Shown: positions 34,875 through 43,238, counted from the first letter of the stretch. The stretch is DNA of 64,000 nt from Candidatus Magasanikiibacteriota bacterium (GCA_003518365.1 DOYU01000010.1:3661-67660), one strand, 5' to 3'. The notes: generated by a model from the sequence alone, not told the origin. Numbers and translations are program-made.

Positions 34875-35493
34875 GTTCTTGTATAAATAATGTTGCGCGT
34901 TTAACCGCCTCTGGATATATTTCTTTTACTCTATCATCATTTTCAAATTCAACCGCTTTCGCTTTCACTTTTTCAGACGATTCTTCTGGAAGTCCTAAGC
35001 CTTTCCAAAAAGTAAGACCCTCTTCTATGCCAATATCTGACTTGTTTGTGTAGATTTCTTGAATAAGTTTGTTATATTGTCTAACTTTTGATAAGTCTTC
35101 GTTGTTTTTTACTTCAACATAATCTAAATCATGCAAATAATCAGACATTGCAAAGTTCTCAAAATCATCTATATCCTGAAGAATTTTTAACCCAGTGGAC
35201 ACAATCCATTGAGGATCTCCATACGCTTTTGTAGGTGGCAAATGAAATAATGCATTTCTCACTTCTTCTGATAGCCTATCGTTCAAGTGATGTACTGCCA
35301 TTCCTTTCAAAAAATCATCATTACTTTCAAATTCAGTGAACAGCTCTTTGTAATGAGTTTTTGAACGATGAATGCCAGTTATATATCGACTATCTGGATA
35401 TACTGTTCCCGACAAATACTTTTTTCTATCTTGAACCGAAAGCAACTCCTGAAATTCAAGCGCAAATCGAATATGTGTGGCTGATAATGACAT
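34867..35493 (-). CDS. hypothetical protein, weakly zinc-phospholipase-C/HD-like, within the SUF operon
   Basis: A 208-residue helical protein. Its N-terminus (THIRFALEFQELL, then YLSGTVYPDSRYITGIHRSKTHY) recalls zinc-dependent phospholipase C-like or HD-type families, where His and Asp residues bind metals; His7, Asp34, His42 and His47, and HHL near 67, are candidates. The resemblance is by eye and tentative. It lies between sufB (10 bases) and sufD (8-base overlap), so it is certainly co-transcribed with them. Its role in Fe-S assembly, if any, is unknown. Confidence 0.7.
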   Translation of the reverse strand: MSLSATHIRFALEFQELLSVQDRKKYLSGTVYPDSRYITGIHRSKTHYKELFTEFESNDDFLKGMAVHHLNDRLSEEVRNALFHLPPTKAYGDPQWIVSTGLKILQDIDDFENFAMSDYLHDLDYVEVKNNEDLSKVRQYNKLIQEIYTNKSDIGIEEGLTFWKGLGLPEESSEKVKAKAVEFENDDRVKEIYPEAVKRATLFIQEHV

Positions 35494-35503
35494 AATATGT
35501 TTG

Positions 35504-36904
35504 TTATCCTACACTCCCTTCCATCTCAAGCTCAATCAATCGATTCAACTCAAGTGCATATTCAAGTGGTAATGCTTTTACAATTGGTTCTATAAATCCT
35601 GCAACAACAAGTTGCATGGCTTCCTGTTCAGAAAGTCCTCGACTCATGAGATAAAAAATCTCTTCGTCCCCAATTTTTCCTACGCGTGCTTCATGTGCAA
35701 TATCAACCTTATCATTGTCGATCTTCATGTATGGATGCGTTTTGGTCACGGATTCTTTATCAATCAAAAGTGCGTCACATTCTACAGAAATTTTACTTCT
35801 GTCAGCCTGCTTTGTGACTTTCACATAGCCACGATAGGTCGTAATGCCATTGCCTGTGGAAATAGATTTTGCGCGAATTGTGGACTTTGTATCAGGAGCA
35901 ACATGAATCACTTTTGATCCTGTATCTTGATTCTGTCCATCACCAGCAAAGGCAATGCCAAGACTATCCGAACGTGCACCTCTGCCACGAAGAATGGATG
36001 CAGGATAAAGCATCGTCACACCACTGCCCATATTTCCATTGATCCATTCTATCACGCCATTCTCGTCAACCAACGCACGCTTTGTATTCAGGTTGTACGT
36101 ATTTTTTGACCAATTTTCTATAGAATAATATCTGACTCGCGCATTGGCATGGACAAATATTTCTACACCTCCTGCATGGAGTGAATTTTTTGTGTATCGT
36201 GGAGCACTACATCCTTCTATATACTGAATTTCGCTTCCTTCGTCTGCAATGATGAGCGTGTGTTCAAATTGTCCGCCACTTTCTGCATTCATGCGAAAAT
36301 AGGCTTGCAGGGGAAGTGTCACTTTGACATTTTTTGGAACATAAATAAATGTTCCACCACTCCATACCGCAGCATGAAGCATGATAAACTTGTGATCATT
36401 GATAGGAATGCATTGCGTCATGAAATATTTCTGAACTAATTCAGGATATTTTTGCACAGCTACATCCATGTTTTCAAAAATAACACCTTGTTTTTTCAAA
36501 TCTTCCTGAATGTTATGATAAATAACATCACTATCGTACTGAGCGCCTACTCCAGCGAGTGCTTTCTTTTCTGCTTCTGGAATACCGAGGCGATCAAATG
36601 TTTTTTTGATATCATCGGGAACATCATCCCAACTTGTTGCTTCCTGCGTATCGGGACGAACAAAATACGTGATCTCATCAAGATTAAGTTTTGATAAATC
36701 CGGTCCCCATGTGGGAATAGCAGTTTCTTTAAAATATGCAAATGCCTGCAAACGCTTTTCAAGCATCCATGCAGGCTCATTTTTTTGTTTTGAAATTTCA
36801 CGAACAACCTCCTCTGTCACACCAGGAGTTGCTCGATATTTTGATCGCTCTTCATTTGCAGTGTCGTAGAGTGATCGATCGATTGTAATATTTTTGATTG
36901 ACAT
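35504..36904 (-). CDS. sufB: Fe-S assembly scaffold SufB
   Basis: Central scaffold of the SufBCD complex on which clusters form. Typical segments are PAWMLEKRLQAFAYF (near 45), GTFIYVPKNVKVTLPLQAYFR (near 203), NSLHAGGVEIFVH (near 255), NLNTKRALVDENGVIEWINGNMG (near 284) and the C-terminal SRGLSEQEAMQLVVAGFIEP. Length about 466 is normal for SufB. The ATG at 36904 is preferred; an alternative ATG lies 12 bases upstream. It is the third gene after the regulator and the class I desulfurase. Confidence 0.97.
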   Translation of the reverse strand: MSIKNITIDRSLYDTANEERSKYRATPGVTEEVVREISKQKNEPAWMLEKRLQAFAYFKETAIPTWGPDLSKLNLDEITYFVRPDTQEATSWDDVPDDIKKTFDRLGIPEAEKKALAGVGAQYDSDVIYHNIQEDLKKQGVIFENMDVAVQKYPELVQKYFMTQCIPINDHKFIMLHAAVWSGGTFIYVPKNVKVTLPLQAYFRMNAESGGQFEHTLIIADEGSEIQYIEGCSAPRYTKNSLHAGGVEIFVHANARVRYYSIENWSKNTYNLNTKRALVDENGVIEWINGNMGSGVTMLYPASILRGRGARSDSLGIAFAGDGQNQDTGSKVIHVAPDTKSTIRAKSISTGNGITTYRGYVKVTKQADRSKISVECDALLIDKESVTKTHPYMKIDNDKVDIAHEARVGKIGDEEIFYLMSRGLSEQEAMQLVVAGFIEPIVKALPLEYALELNRLIELEMEGSVG

Positions 36905-36931
36905 GTTTTTACGCATTCAGATATTCCTGAT

Positions 36932-38119
36932 TTATATATTCATTTTTCTCACTTTCACGATAACTCCAGGCAATACGTTCAAAACCTTTTTAATTTCTTT
37001 TTCTGTCGTATCTTTTCCAAGTGTAAAACGAATACTACTTTTCATCCTTGCTTCATCATAGCCACACGCAGTGAGAACATGTGAGAGTTCATCACTGTCT
37101 GTAGTACATGCTGAGCCAGAGCTTACTGCAATGCCTGCCGCATCAAGATATAAAATAATTGCTTCAGATTCTGCTCCGAGGAATGAGACGTTCAAGTTAT
37201 TCACCAAACGTTGGTTTTCAAGTGAAGGCCCGTTCAATGCGACATTCTCAATCTTATCCTGAATACCAGCCCATAAATAATTTCGTAACTTTAAAATTTG
37301 TTTGTTAGTAGTTAATTGTTTATCGTTAATTTGTAAGACCGCTTCCCCCAATCCAACTATTCCCGCAACATCTTCCGTCCCAGGCGAATAGCCAAACTCC
37401 TGTCCACCACCAAACATGATTGGTTCGATATCAACTTCTCTTCTTTTGAACAACACGCCGGCACTTTTTGGTCCATATATTTTTGATCCATTGAAGCTCA
37501 GAAGATCAACATGCAACCGCTCAACTGACATATCGAGATATCCCGCAGCCTGACATGCATCGGTATGAAAAAGTGGATATATACTCTTGTGTTCTTTTCT
37601 ATATCGCAATATCATTTTTCCAATTTCAGCAATTGGTTCGATAGTGCCAATTTCATTATTGGCATACATGATAGAAACAAGAATCGTATCTGGACGAATT
37701 GCCATTTTTACCGCATCGACTGAAACAAATCCATGTTCATCAACAGGAAGGTACGTGATATCAAATCCTTCCTTTTCTAGCTGTCTCAATGTATTGAGCA
37801 CAGCATGATGTTCCACTTGTGAAGTAACAATGTGTTTTCCTGTTTCACGATGCGCAAGGGCAGCACCGAGAAGAGCAACATTAATAGAATGTGTACCTCC
37901 ATGTGTGAAGACAATAGTATCAGGCGTTGTATGTACAAACGTTGCAACAGTTTTTCGAGCATGTTCTATCGCACTTTTTGCAAAGACAGAGCTATCATAC
38001 AATGCGGAGGGATTTGCAAAGTGCTCTGTCAAAAAAGGTTTCATCGCAGCAAAAACAGCAGCGTCGAGTGGCGTAGCTGCTGCATGGTCTAGATAGATTG
38101 TCCCTTTCTTCATTGTCAT
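36932..38119 (-). CDS. class I cysteine desulfurase (IscS/NifS-like)
   Basis: A 395-residue PLP enzyme. The start at 38119 is chosen because its ATG overlaps the regulator's stop (ATGA); it gives MTMKKGTIYLDHAAATP, the classic NifS N-terminus. PLP contacts are in QVEHHAVLNTL (near 102) and FNGSKIYGPKSAG (near 202), where Ser precedes the Lys instead of the usual His. The catalytic Cys is in SSGSACTTDSDELSHVL (near 335), a class I loop. Presence beside SufS means two sulfur donors in one operon. Confidence 0.94.
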   Translation of the reverse strand: MTMKKGTIYLDHAAATPLDAAVFAAMKPFLTEHFANPSALYDSSVFAKSAIEHARKTVATFVHTTPDTIVFTHGGTHSINVALLGAALAHRETGKHIVTSQVEHHAVLNTLRQLEKEGFDITYLPVDEHGFVSVDAVKMAIRPDTILVSIMYANNEIGTIEPIAEIGKMILRYRKEHKSIYPLFHTDACQAAGYLDMSVERLHVDLLSFNGSKIYGPKSAGVLFKRREVDIEPIMFGGGQEFGYSPGTEDVAGIVGLGEAVLQINDKQLTTNKQILKLRNYLWAGIQDKIENVALNGPSLENQRLVNNLNVSFLGAESEAIILYLDAAGIAVSSGSACTTDSDELSHVLTACGYDEARMKSSIRFTLGKDTTEKEIKKVLNVLPGVIVKVRKMNI

Positions 38120-38514
38120 GCGGTTAGTCCTGCAATGGGTGTTGCTTTTAGGACAGACACCAACTTTTTTTGTACCCGTTCCATACCATGTTTGATGGTA
38201 CACGTATGAATAAGTTTGCATGTTTTTTCATCGATCACACATGGCGCGAAAGTTGGCTTATCGATGGCCTCGATCACATCAAGCAGTGAAATGCGACTAT
38301 ATGGAATTGTCAAAAAATATCCACCCTGAACTCCCTGCTTTGAATCAATCATCTTTGCTTGTTTGAGCTCTCTGGCGATGCGTTGCAAGAACAGAAAAGA
38401 TATGTTACTCTCATCAGAGAATGTCCGAAGGCTGAGCGCCTGATTTTTTTCGAGTGAAGAGAGTCTGTGGAGCAGCTGAATGGCATAATCAGCTTGTTTT
38501 GAAAGTCTTAGCAT
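38116..38514 (-). CDS. Rrf2-family regulator, IscR-like
   Basis: A 132-residue winged-helix repressor heading the SUF operon. The N-terminus LSKQADYAIQLLHRLSSL and the recognition-helix region NISFLFLQRIARELKQAKM are typical of Rrf2. KQGVQGGYFL follows, then three Cys in APCVIDEKTCKLIHTC (near 91-106), the pattern of Fe-S-binding IscR. It probably senses Fe-S status and represses its own operon. A palindrome suited as its operator lies between it and the divergent reductase gene. Confidence 0.92.
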   Translation of the reverse strand: MLRLSKQADYAIQLLHRLSSLEKNQALSLRTFSDESNISFLFLQRIARELKQAKMIDSKQGVQGGYFLTIPYSRISLLDVIEAIDKPTFAPCVIDEKTCKLIHTCTIKHGMERVQKKLVSVLKATPIAGLTA

Positions 38515-38526
38515 AGTGAAAATATT

Positions 38527-38541
38527 GATCTAAAGTAGATC
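38527..38541. promoter_or_regulatory. candidate Rrf2/IscR-like operator
   Basis: Palindrome GATCTA-AAG-TAGATC in the 52-base space between the divergent regulator and FNR genes, just downstream of the regulator's -10 box. Confidence 0.65.
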
Positions 38542-38544
38542 TCT

Positions 38545-38573
38545 ATATTATACCAAATGAGTACATATGTCAA
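38545..38573 (-). promoter_or_regulatory. promoter of the SUF operon
   Basis: On the minus strand, TTGACA (38573-38568), a 17-nt spacer and TAATAT (38550-38545); an overlapping TATAAT (38552-38547) gives a 15-nt spacer. The -35 box lies inside the first codons of the divergent reductase gene. Confidence 0.65.
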
Positions 38574-39268
38574 CGTCAATACAGAGTCACATTGTCACAC
38601 TTTTGTCTAAAAAAGAAGTTGCTCAACATGTCTTTGAACTACGGTTTTCAAAGCCGGATGGTTTTAGCTATACAGCAGGACAATTTGTCCAATTTTTAAT
38701 ACCAAACGGTGAAAAGACAACACCTCGCTCCTATTCCATTTCTTCGATTCCAACGGAGGCGTATCTTGAATTTTGTATCAAATTGCATGAAGGTGGTCTT
38801 GCCTCAGAATACATCCGAGCAATGAACGTAGGTTCTTCTCTTTCTTGCAAAGGACCTCTGGGAAGATTTGTAGTAGATGTAAATTCACATGACCACTACT
38901 TTGTCGCAACAGGTGTAGGGCTTGCCCCTATCATGGGAATGATTCGTTCTCTTATTGAAGAAAAAAACGCCGATCATCCCGTACGGTTACTCTTTGGGGT
39001 TCGCGAGGAAGAAGATGTATTCTGGATAGACCGACTTGAAGAGCTCAAACAAAAACATAGTCTTTTTGACTATACCATCACACTCTCGCAGCCAAAGCCT
39101 ACTGGCGGATGGCAAGGATTGAGTGGGCGCGTCACAGACCACATTCTCCACCACCTTGGAAAGCATAAATTCTATCTCTGTGGCAGCGCGGCTATGGTAA
39201 AAGATATCAGAACACTCTTGCTTGAAAATGGCATCGACACAAAGGACATACATTTTGAGATCTTTTAG
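38567..39268 (+). CDS. ferredoxin/flavodoxin-NAD(P)H reductase (FNR family)
   Basis: A 233-residue flavoprotein moving electrons between NAD(P)H and a ferredoxin. The FAD-binding motif is PRSYSISSIP (near 51-60, RxYS), the phosphate/flavin GGLASEYI segment is near 76, and the NAD(P)-binding GVGLAPIMGMIRSL is near 116. The C-terminal FYLCGSAAMVKDIRTLLLENG is typical, with Cys for the nicotinamide site. Divergent from the SUF operon and sharing its control region, it may reduce the operon's ferredoxin. Confidence 0.92.
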   Translation: MSTSIQSHIVTLLSKKEVAQHVFELRFSKPDGFSYTAGQFVQFLIPNGEKTTPRSYSISSIPTEAYLEFCIKLHEGGLASEYIRAMNVGSSLSCKGPLGRFVVDVNSHDHYFVATGVGLAPIMGMIRSLIEEKNADHPVRLLFGVREEEDVFWIDRLEELKQKHSLFDYTITLSQPKPTGGWQGLSGRVTDHILHHLGKHKFYLCGSAAMVKDIRTLLLENGIDTKDIHFEIF

Positions 39269-39269
39269 C

Positions 39270-39286
39270 AATGATCAGTGATCAAT
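39270..39286. repeat. left inverted repeat bordering the four-helix-bundle gene
   Basis: AATGATCAGTGATCAAT. It matches the reverse complement of 39671-39687 at 16 of 17 bases and lies just after the FNR stop codon. Confidence 0.7.
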
Positions 39287-39295
39287 GACTAGTGA

Positions 39296-39655
39296 TCAGG
39301 TTCGCTTTGATTTCATAGTATCAATCGACTTCCAGAGCATTCTGCCAACTTCATCCATTAGATTCCAGCATCGTTGATATTCTAATGCCGAAATATACCC
39401 TCGCTTGCAAGAAAAAAAAAGTTGATATTTCAATTCCATGAGCGACCCATATGAGACTTCTAGATGGTACACAAAAGTGCCACTTTTTGTCCTGGCATAT
39501 CCTTCTATGATATTTGAGGGAATTGAAATGACCGCTCTACGTATTTGCGATACAATTCCAAATTTTTCCTCAGCAGGGAAGGATGGCAAAATATCATACA
39601 CAGCATGTGCCAATTGGTCAGCGCGCTGCATAAGTGGTTTTTGCAATATATCCAT
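39296..39655 (-). CDS. four-helix-bundle protein (23S rRNA intervening-sequence/S23 family)
   Basis: A 119-residue protein of the IVS/S23 family of four-helix bundles, related to the bAvd accessory proteins of diversity-generating retroelements. Typical residues are RADQLAHAVYDILPSFP, FGIVSQIRRAVISIPSNIIEGYAR (near 42-65), FVYHLEVSYGSLMELKYQL and the C-terminal NLMDEVGRMLWK. The ATG at 39655 is preferred over a GTG at 39679, which lies within the flanking repeat. The gene stands alone between inverted repeats. No reverse transcriptase or variable repeat is nearby. Function unknown. Confidence 0.85.
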   Translation of the reverse strand: MDILQKPLMQRADQLAHAVYDILPSFPAEEKFGIVSQIRRAVISIPSNIIEGYARTKSGTFVYHLEVSYGSLMELKYQLFFSCKRGYISALEYQRCWNLMDEVGRMLWKSIDTMKSKRT

Positions 39656-39670
39656 ACATCCTTTAGCATG

Positions 39671-39687
39671 ATTGATCACTAATCATT
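39671..39687. repeat. right inverted repeat bordering the four-helix-bundle gene
   Basis: ATTGATCACTAATCATT, the inverted partner (one mismatch) of 39270-39286. It is set in a stretch of iterated ATTGATCA/AATCATTAATCA words. Confidence 0.7.
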
Positions 39688-39699
39688 AATCAATGTTCA

Positions 39700-40281
39700 C
39701 TAAATTGGCAACGTCATATTGATCCCTCGCGCGGCCTGTCCTGCACCCTCTCCTCTTGGCTCAGGATCAAAGTTCACGGCAATCGGCATAAGCTCTCCAG
39801 TCAGAGTTGCCGTGTACAGCATTTTATTTTTTTTGCCAAACTCGTAAATTTCTTTTGTCACCTTTACATCCTGTTCACAATATTTTTTTATTTCATCAAT
39901 TTTTCCTTCTTCATACCATTTAATAGCAGCAAGCCCGTTTGCACTTTTACTGATCTCAAGTGTTGCTTTGGCAATATCATCGAGCTTATATCTGTGACCA
40001 CATGATTCCTTTATCTTTTCTAAAAGATCTAAATGTGGAATCACATTGATATCACCAGGATAATATTTATCCAAAATTGGAGCATCAAATCCTTTACTAT
40101 TATATCCAATAATCCGTTCTGCACGTTCTAAAATAGGCCACAATTCAGAAAGTTGATGTTCATCAAAAGACCGATAGCTATCGGTTTCATATTCATACAC
40201 AGACACGACTGTTACTTTTATATTTGCACGATCCTTGATGTCGCCGTATGTTTCGATGTCGAAGACTACTTCCCTACTCAT
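39700..40281 (-). CDS. DEDD-type 3'-5' exonuclease / RNase H-like protein
   Basis: A 193-residue ribonuclease-H-fold nuclease. Catalytic acidic residues are placed as in DEDDy exonucleases: VVFDIETYGD (near 4-13), GYNSKGFDAPIL (near 61-72), and YCEQDVKVTKEIYEF (near 136-150), with a Tyr two residues before Cys-Glu-Gln-Asp. It resembles the YprB-like RNase_H_2 group. The start at 40281 follows a GGAAGT-type site; an ATG three codons upstream is possible. It could process or proofread DNA or RNA; the substrate is unknown. Confidence 0.82.
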   Translation of the reverse strand: MSREVVFDIETYGDIKDRANIKVTVVSVYEYETDSYRSFDEHQLSELWPILERAERIIGYNSKGFDAPILDKYYPGDINVIPHLDLLEKIKESCGHRYKLDDIAKATLEISKSANGLAAIKWYEEGKIDEIKKYCEQDVKVTKEIYEFGKKNKMLYTATLTGELMPIAVNFDPEPRGEGAGQAARGINMTLPI

Positions 40282-40339
40282 AGATTTCACAGATTATTAA
40301 ATGATTACACTGAAATATTCTTCAAAAATTCAACGAAAT

Positions 40340-40693
40340 CTATGATACTTTTTTAAATTTGACAGTAAACAACGGCTCGTATTCATTTTCATACTTATCA
40401 TTCACACTCACGGTCTCCCCTTTCATGACCATCGTCATGGCGATGTCATTGATCATTTCTTGATCACTGGCAATATCAATTTTGATATCATCCATCTGTA
40501 TAAATTCATTTGAAAATTGTGATTTCAATTCTGTTTCTATACTTTTCTTTTTTTCCCGAAGGGTCTTCAAAGATTCTTCAGCTTCAATGTAGGCTTCGCT
40601 TCCTTTGAGTGCTTCCTTGTACGCGTCGCGCAAATCTTTGAGTTTTTTCTTGTTCTCCTGGACACGATTAAAAATTTCTTGGAGGTCTTGCAT
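40340..40693 (-). CDS. hypothetical coiled-coil protein
   Basis: A 117-residue charged protein with a coiled coil at residues 5-65 (VQENKKKLKDLRDAYKEAL, LKTLREKKKSIETELK) and a short beta-rich end (YEPLFTVKFKKVS). There are no Cys and no membrane helix. Similar short coiled-coil proteins are frequent in CPR genomes. It is divergent from the second gre gene. Function unknown. Confidence 0.72.
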   Translation of the reverse strand: MQDLQEIFNRVQENKKKLKDLRDAYKEALKGSEAYIEAEESLKTLREKKKSIETELKSQFSNEFIQMDDIKIDIASDQEMINDIAMTMVMKGETVSVNDKYENEYEPLFTVKFKKVS

Positions 40694-40762
40694 AGATGTA
40701 TACTATATGAAAAACAGCTGGACTATTGTATCATAGCGTGGTAATCAGGACAAATATACGTT

Positions 40763-41257
40763 ATGCAACTTCCAAAACGAAAACCAGGCAAATATACCAA
40801 TCTCCCGAATGATCCCCTCATGACAGGGCATAAGTTTGCTGCGCTGCAAAAAGATCTTGAAAAACTTTTGGCAAAAAGGCCAAAGGCGGCTTCAGAAGTA
40901 GCTCGGCTGGCAGAACTCGGCGACTTTTCAGAAAATGTTGAATATCAGTTGGCAAAAGGAAAATTGCGAGGCATGAATAATGCCATATTGAAAATCGAGC
41001 GCCAACTTGCTGACGCAGATATCATAGCTCCGCTTGATAACGATGAGGTGCATGTGGGAAGTACCGTCACCGTTCATGCAAATGGTACAGAAAAAACCTA
41101 TACCATTTTAGGATCAACAGAAACAGATCCATCAAAAGGAATTATTTCATACACCTCTCCTATTGGGGAGGCGCTGCTCGGGAAAAAGAAAGGAGACATT
41201 GTGTCCCTCATGATTCAAGGCCACGATGTTTCTTACCGTATTCTCAAGATACACTAA
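40763..41257 (+). CDS. second GreA/GreB-family elongation factor
   Basis: A 164-residue Gre-type factor, diverged from the canonical GreA at 9441-9905. The coiled-coil tip is ELGDFSENVEYQLAK (near 51), keeping Asp and Glu residues, and the C-terminal domain has TSPIGEALLGKKKGD. The N-terminus carries a 20-residue extension (KRKPGKYTNLPNDPLMTGHKF). A paralogue could compete with GreA for the polymerase channel. Its stop overlaps the convergent glycosyltransferase gene by 4 bases. Confidence 0.9.
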   Translation: MQLPKRKPGKYTNLPNDPLMTGHKFAALQKDLEKLLAKRPKAASEVARLAELGDFSENVEYQLAKGKLRGMNNAILKIERQLADADIIAPLDNDEVHVGSTVTVHANGTEKTYTILGSTETDPSKGIISYTSPIGEALLGKKKGDIVSLMIQGHDVSYRILKIH

Positions 41258-42249
41258 TCTTCCTTGTAGACTTTTCGTTTGTACAGAAATCCACTGATGA
41301 AGTGTGGAAGATGTCTTGCTGTATACGCAAGCGTGGACGCATGGACAATGACAAGGATCACCCCCACAAATACAATAATCCCTAAGGTGACGTTCTCAGC
41401 AACACGAAGAAAAAAGTGAATAATGTAAGGATTTGGATCTTCAACAAGTTCTTTTTGAAACATCCAGCGAAGAAACTGAGCTGGACCAATATATGCTGCG
41501 ACGAGAAATGCCATGCCCAGGAGGAGCCCGGCGAGGCTTTGCAATGCCCACAAAGCTTTCTTTCTCTTTTTTTTGAGTACAGAAGGCATGTCTACAACAT
41601 GCAGACGAAATTGCGCAGTCATAATTTCGTAAAACATCTTCAGTCGTGCAACAAATCCATTCCAAAAACCATATTTTTTTTCTTTGATAACTTGATTCAT
41701 CCCTTTGTGCACGGAAAAAGTAAAACCCTTGCCATAGTGAACTGCATAAAAATTGAGGCCGGCTTCAATGCGAAATCGATGTTTATAAAAATCAGGAACT
41801 TTTTTCCACAGATTTCTCGTAAGTGCTCGCTCCCCGCCGAATAATGGAACAAACCACAATATCTGATGCATGTAATAGATCTTTCTATTTCGCATGCCGA
41901 TAGACATCTCAGTACTGCCATTCAAGACTGGAAGCAAAATATGATTCAATATGACATGTGACAGCCCTTTTACATCTGCATCAACAAAAAATATTGTGTC
42001 AGCATCCGTTGCCAACACTCCCCTATTCATTGAAAATCCTTTTCCTTTGTTGGTATCATTTTTGATATACGTTACTGGAAATGTTTGCACAATACTCTCT
42101 GTGTCGTCTGTGGAGCCGTCATCAACAACAATAATTTCGGCAAACAAGCCTGACAAGACGAGCGTACTTAAAACAGCACCAATGCGCGATGATTCATTGT
42201 ATGCTGGAACAATGGCTGCTATTTTTTCAGGACTCGTTTGCTGATCCAT
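41254..42249 (-). CDS. family 2 glycosyltransferase with C-terminal membrane helices
   Basis: A 331-residue GT-A fold enzyme. AAIVPAYNESSRIGAVL (near 11) begins the nucleotide-binding domain, VVDDGSTDDTESIV (near 40) gives the first acidic motif, and FFVDADVKGL (near 88) is the DxD metal site. Two C-terminal TM helices (about 240-262 and 288-312) anchor it. It resembles polyprenyl-phosphate sugar synthases. It overlaps the DedA gene by 31 bases, so both are likely co-expressed. Confidence 0.88.
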   Translation of the reverse strand: MDQQTSPEKIAAIVPAYNESSRIGAVLSTLVLSGLFAEIIVVDDGSTDDTESIVQTFPVTYIKNDTNKGKGFSMNRGVLATDADTIFFVDADVKGLSHVILNHILLPVLNGSTEMSIGMRNRKIYYMHQILWFVPLFGGERALTRNLWKKVPDFYKHRFRIEAGLNFYAVHYGKGFTFSVHKGMNQVIKEKKYGFWNGFVARLKMFYEIMTAQFRLHVVDMPSVLKKKRKKALWALQSLAGLLLGMAFLVAAYIGPAQFLRWMFQKELVEDPNPYIIHFFLRVAENVTLGIIVFVGVILVIVHASTLAYTARHLPHFISGFLYKRKVYKED

Positions 42250-42797
42250 GTTATCACTATATGAGCAAGAATGAGAGTAATGGCAAGAACACCAAGTGCA
42301 TATCCTGTCCGTTCAAAAAGTGGTGACCAATTGTGTGTACCCCGCGCCGCTGCCCACCCAATGGCGAGCATAACGCACAGCCAAAGCACGGTGCCAATAG
42401 CGTCGTAGAGTAAAAACAACCAAAAATTCATTTTCCGAGAAGCAATATAGATGATCGTGAGAATGCGCGTGCCGTACAAAAATTTTATGAAGAGCAATAC
42501 AAAAAAAGGTGTATGCGATTGCAGAGGCACTTCTTCTTGTTTGAGCTCTTCTACTTTCTTTCGGCTTCTTTTCCACTTCATAAACAGTTTCAAGAGTGCT
42601 GTGCCAAAAAGAAACCAGATCAAATCAGAAATAATTGTCCCCAAAAATGCAAGGGAAAAGACTATTCCTAATGACCACAATCCCTGACCGGCAAGAAATG
42701 CAGCACTCACAATAACCGTTTCACCAAAAAAGAATGCACCTAAAAAAATTGCAGGAAGCTGGTACGTTGTAAGGAGACCGAGAATGTCTACGTCCAT
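42219..42797 (-). CDS. DedA-family membrane protein
   Basis: A 192-residue integral membrane protein with four to five helices. The DedA/SNARE-associated signature is seen in FLGAFFFGETVIVSAAFLAG (near 17) and the amphipathic FLFGTALLKLF, with the conserved Gly-Arg region in KFLYGTRILTIIYIASRKMNFWLFLLYDAIG (near 108). Family members flip lipids or carry undecaprenyl phosphate. Pairing with a glycosyltransferase would fit lipid-carrier handling. Confidence 0.87.
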   Translation of the reverse strand: MDVDILGLLTTYQLPAIFLGAFFFGETVIVSAAFLAGQGLWSLGIVFSLAFLGTIISDLIWFLFGTALLKLFMKWKRSRKKVEELKQEEVPLQSHTPFFVLLFIKFLYGTRILTIIYIASRKMNFWLFLLYDAIGTVLWLCVMLAIGWAAARGTHNWSPLFERTGYALGVLAITLILAHIVITWISKRVLKK

Positions 42798-42845
42798 ACT
42801 TGCAGGAAATCAAGATTATAAGCATGTTCCAGTACAGCCGCCGTG

Positions 42846-43163
42846 CTACACTTGTTGTGTTGGTGTTGGATTCGTTGCGGCAGGTTTTTCACCAGAAACC
42901 GTATTATGTTTTTCCTTCAAGATTCCTTTTGGCTCTGAAAACACAAAGAGATACAATAATTCTACAATACCAATAGTATTCAGCAGGAGAATCGCAACAA
43001 ACCAGATACTATCCCCGCGTCGCGCTGCCTTCCATAGCGCGAACGCCTTCCATATGAGTGACCATATCGCAACAAGAACAAAAAATCCCCAAAGTCCTTG
43101 CCCTATTCCTGCAAATCCAAAGGGTCCCATCATTGATGAATTAGACGAAAATGAATTCCACAT
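42846..43163 (-). CDS. DUF5652-like small membrane protein
   Basis: A 105-residue protein with a Gly/Phe-rich N-terminus, two TM helices (about 24-44 and 53-74) joined by the conserved-looking WKAFALWKAARRGDSIWF segment, and a polar Pro/Thr-rich tail. The double Trp/Lys motif is typical of DUF5652 proteins, which are widespread in CPR bacteria. Function unknown. Confidence 0.75.
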   Translation of the reverse strand: MWNSFSSNSSMMGPFGFAGIGQGLWGFFVLVAIWSLIWKAFALWKAARRGDSIWFVAILLLNTIGIVELLYLFVFSEPKGILKEKHNTVSGEKPAATNPTPTQQV

Positions 43164-43238
43164 AAAAAATTATTATTGAATGATGTATCTAGTATATGCC
43201 TGTACATGCATGAACACAAGGAACGCGGTGGATAAATA

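Noticed and set aside
39296..39679. Diversity-generating retroelement accessory gene (bAvd)
   Set aside because: Fold fits, but there is no reverse transcriptase, template repeat or variable repeat nearby.
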